A stretch of DNA of 64,000 nt from Glossina fuscipes (Eukaryota > Arthropoda > Insecta > Diptera > Glossinidae), in NCBI RefSeq assembly GCF_014805625.2, contig NW_023998464.1, forward strand, positions 5,557,316 to 5,621,315, in the 5' to 3' direction. This document shows, piece by piece, positions 62,130 to 64,000 of the stretch. Each line of letters opens with the position of its first letter. Position 1 is the stretch's first letter. Made by a program: the position numbers and the translations under genes. The notes beneath the pieces are model-generated. The model was given only the letters and a program-made list of their open reading frames with translations, did no database searches and was not told the DNA's origin.

Positions 62130-64000
62130 TGACACAAATCATCAGGTCTGATCACTCCGATCATATGATTACCAATTTCTTTGGCGTGAAATTGAAGAGG
62201 GTAAATCGTTGTCCACCTTTTAGTTTACCTGAGGATCCTTATCATCCATCAATGTGCATGTCTTTTCATCATTAGAATGATGGTTCCTTGAACTGCCTTA
62301 ATTTGCCAAATCAAACTTTTTTAAATAAATATTATGATCTTCATAAAATCAATATTGTATTGCTAAAACATCGTCTTTCACATATGAGGCTTGATTTCTT
62401 AACCGGAAGTATTGAAAGCTTAATGCCATCGTTCTACAACACATTAAATCTGGCTATTGCTGCATCTGCTCCGATCAAGCAGTGCTTACCTCGAGGCAGG
62501 TGTCCCCCCTGGTTTAATAAGGCAATTAAATATCACAAGAATAGAAAATGCTCGCTATTCAAAAAATATTCGAAAAGTGGCTCTGCGCTCGACTATTTCG
62601 CTTACTCGGTGGCGAGACACAGAGTGAACTCCCTCAACCACCAGTATTACTGCAGTTCATTAAATCCTCTCTGTTTGCTAATCCTAAATGCTTTTTTAAA
62701 TTTGTTAACTCTAAAAGAAAAATATCTATATATCCCTCTCACGTTTCTTTTAATGGCTCTGTGTCCTCAGATGATTTTGAAATCTCAAATCTATTTGCTG
62801 AGTATTTCCGACGAAACTTTTCGATTGCTGATTTCGATTTATCAGCAAAGTACCCACATCCTATAACTAACTCGGTTTCAATTCTTAACTTGGTTATTTC
62901 GGAATATGACGTTTTTAAAGGGTTGAGTTCTCTAAAATATTGTTGTGCGCCAGGACCGGATGGAATTCGATCATGTGTACTTAAATCTTGCGCTGTCAAG
63001 TTATTTGGTGTGACCTCAAAGATTTTTAACCTGTCCTTGAATTTAGGTGTTTTCCTTTCGTGTTGGAAGAGTAGTTTTTTTATTCCTATCCACAAAAGTG
63101 GAAGTAGACAACTTGTTGAGAACTACAGAGGCATAGCCAAGTTGAGTGTCTTGCCCAAGTTGTTCGAGCGAACTGTGACTCAGCATTTGGCCTTTGCCAT
63201 TAATTCGTATATTTCTTCGCACCAGCATGGTTTTCGGAAAGGGCGATCTACAGTTACCAACTTGTTAGAGTTTACTTGTTATGTTTTCAAGGCTTTTTCT
63301 AGTGGCTCTCGCAAGGATGTTATATACACTGATTTAAGCAAAGCGCTTGATTTGGTTAACCATAACTAACTTATCTTTAAACGCGAAGGCTCTGGCTTCC
63401 CTTTCTGTTTAGTGAAATGGATAAGCTCTTATCTGCACAATAGATCCTTCAGGGTTTTGTTTAACTCCATTACCTCGGAGGAATTCCCCGTTACATCTGG
63501 CGTACCTCAAGGAAGTCACTTAGATCCCATTTTATTTAGTTTATATATTAACGATCTCCCATCGGTGGTTAATTTCAGCCAGATCTTAATGTATGCTGAT
63601 GATGTGAAACTGTTTTCTTCCTTCTCTGTTGAATCGCAATCACATCAGCTTCAAGGTGATTTGGATTATTTTGTTGCATGGTGCTCTTTCAATCTTCTGA
63701 AACCAAATCTGAGTAAATGTAAGAAGCTTTCTTCCTCAAGAAGAAAGTCATTCATTACTCAGTATTACTTAGATTCGCATAAGTTGGAGGCGGTCGATTC
63801 GATTACAGATTTAGGCGTTCTATTTGACCATAGGTTACGTTTTAACTTGCATATTGAGCTCTCGATAAGCAAAGCTAGGTCAGCGCTTGGTCTTATAAAA
63901 AGATGGTCCAAAGAGCTTCATGCCTACATTACGAAAAGGCTGTACATGTGTTTGGTTAGACCCAAACTCGAGTATGCCTCTGTTGTGTGGTCTCCTTCAT
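62130..64000 (+). mobile_element. Copy 2 of non-LTR family A, cut by the window edge
   Basis: This is the longest copy of family A on the 5' side. It includes sequence upstream of the point where copy 1 starts. The DNA aligns closely with copy 1 from about 62521 to the right edge, where the C-terminal RT (VRPKLEYASVVWSPS) is still running. The 3' UTR and tail lie outside the window. The left border is unclear, since similarity to known element parts fades near 62130. Same orientation as copy 1, about 38 kb away. Confidence 0.92.
62144..64000 (+). pseudogene. Endonuclease end and reverse transcriptase of copy 2, broken
   Basis: In the frame starting at 62144 a short segment (SDHSDHMITN .. LPEDPYHPSM) is consistent with the last part of the endonuclease domain, though this is tentative. 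A TAG at 62273-62275 interrupts it. The linker follows (CPPWFNKAIKYHKNRKC, LFKKYSKSGSALDYFAYSVA). At about 62656 a 10-base deletion relative to copy 1 shifts the frame. The RT then reads in the new frame: PGPDGIRSCVL, HKSGSRQLVENYRGIAKLSV, QHGFRKGRSTVTNL, motif A as IYTDLSKALD (Asp codon 63331, two Phe-to-Leu changes), a TAA at 63367-63369, then about 210 open codons to the edge including VPQGSH and an intact YADD (63592-63603). It is therefore inactive but less damaged at the catalytic core than copy 1. Confidence 0.92.

Noticed and set aside
62739..63228. Minus-strand ORFs of 118 and 61 codons inside copy 2
   Set aside because: They lie antisense to the well-supported RT frame and match nothing.
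1..64000. CRISPR arrays, bacterial operons, ribosome binding sites and rho-independent terminators
   Set aside because: The window is eukaryotic in character. No regularly spaced repeat array or operon-like gene layout is present.

Overview
This window reads as non-coding, AT-rich eukaryotic DNA, most likely from a higher (brachyceran) fly, possibly a tephritid. The basis is inference: base composition, the non-LTR retrotransposon family present, a mariner fossil, and two interspersed repeat families (one opening with a TATACCC/CATTTTGTC block and closing near GGGTATAAAAGATTCG) of a type I associate with fly genomes. I find no convincing host protein-coding gene, rRNA or intact tRNA in 64 kb, so the window is probably intergenic DNA or a very large intron. 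Two N runs (36438-36537 and 53695-53704) mark assembly gaps.

The clearest biology is a graveyard of transposable elements. One Jockey-like non-LTR retrotransposon family (called family A here) occurs three times: copy 1 (plus, about 23565-25812), 5'-truncated, with three in-frame stops, one of them replacing the tyrosine of the YADD catalytic box; copy 2 (plus, about 62130-64000, running off the right edge), with an intact YADD box but two stops and a 10-base frameshifting deletion; and copy 3 (minus, about 12180-10874), so decayed that it leaves no useful open frame and is visible only by aligning its DNA with copies 1 and 2. Copies 1 and 3 also share a conserved 3' UTR block. A different, older non-LTR lineage lies on the minus strand at 45540-46060, a possible 3' end of another at 56790-57206, and a heavily mutated mariner transposase at about 32715-33600.

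Layout: 1-9700 mostly featureless AT-rich DNA with a few unsupported open frames; 9722-12180 a cluster of minus-strand retroelement pieces (two GC-richer fragments with A-rich tails next to copy 3); 12.2-23.5 kb featureless apart from repeat R1; 23.5-29.6 kb copy 1 followed by R1 and R2 repeat fragments; 29.6-36.4 kb the mariner fossil; 36.4-45.5 kb a gap, an R2 fragment, a tRNA-like sequence and a 16-base G tract; 45.5-50.2 kb the old non-LTR fragment, a 75-base tandem duplication and a full-length-looking R2; 50.2-62.1 kb two R1 copies and a possible element end; 62.1-64 kb copy 2. The elements do not work together as a system. They record several separate waves of insertion and decay.
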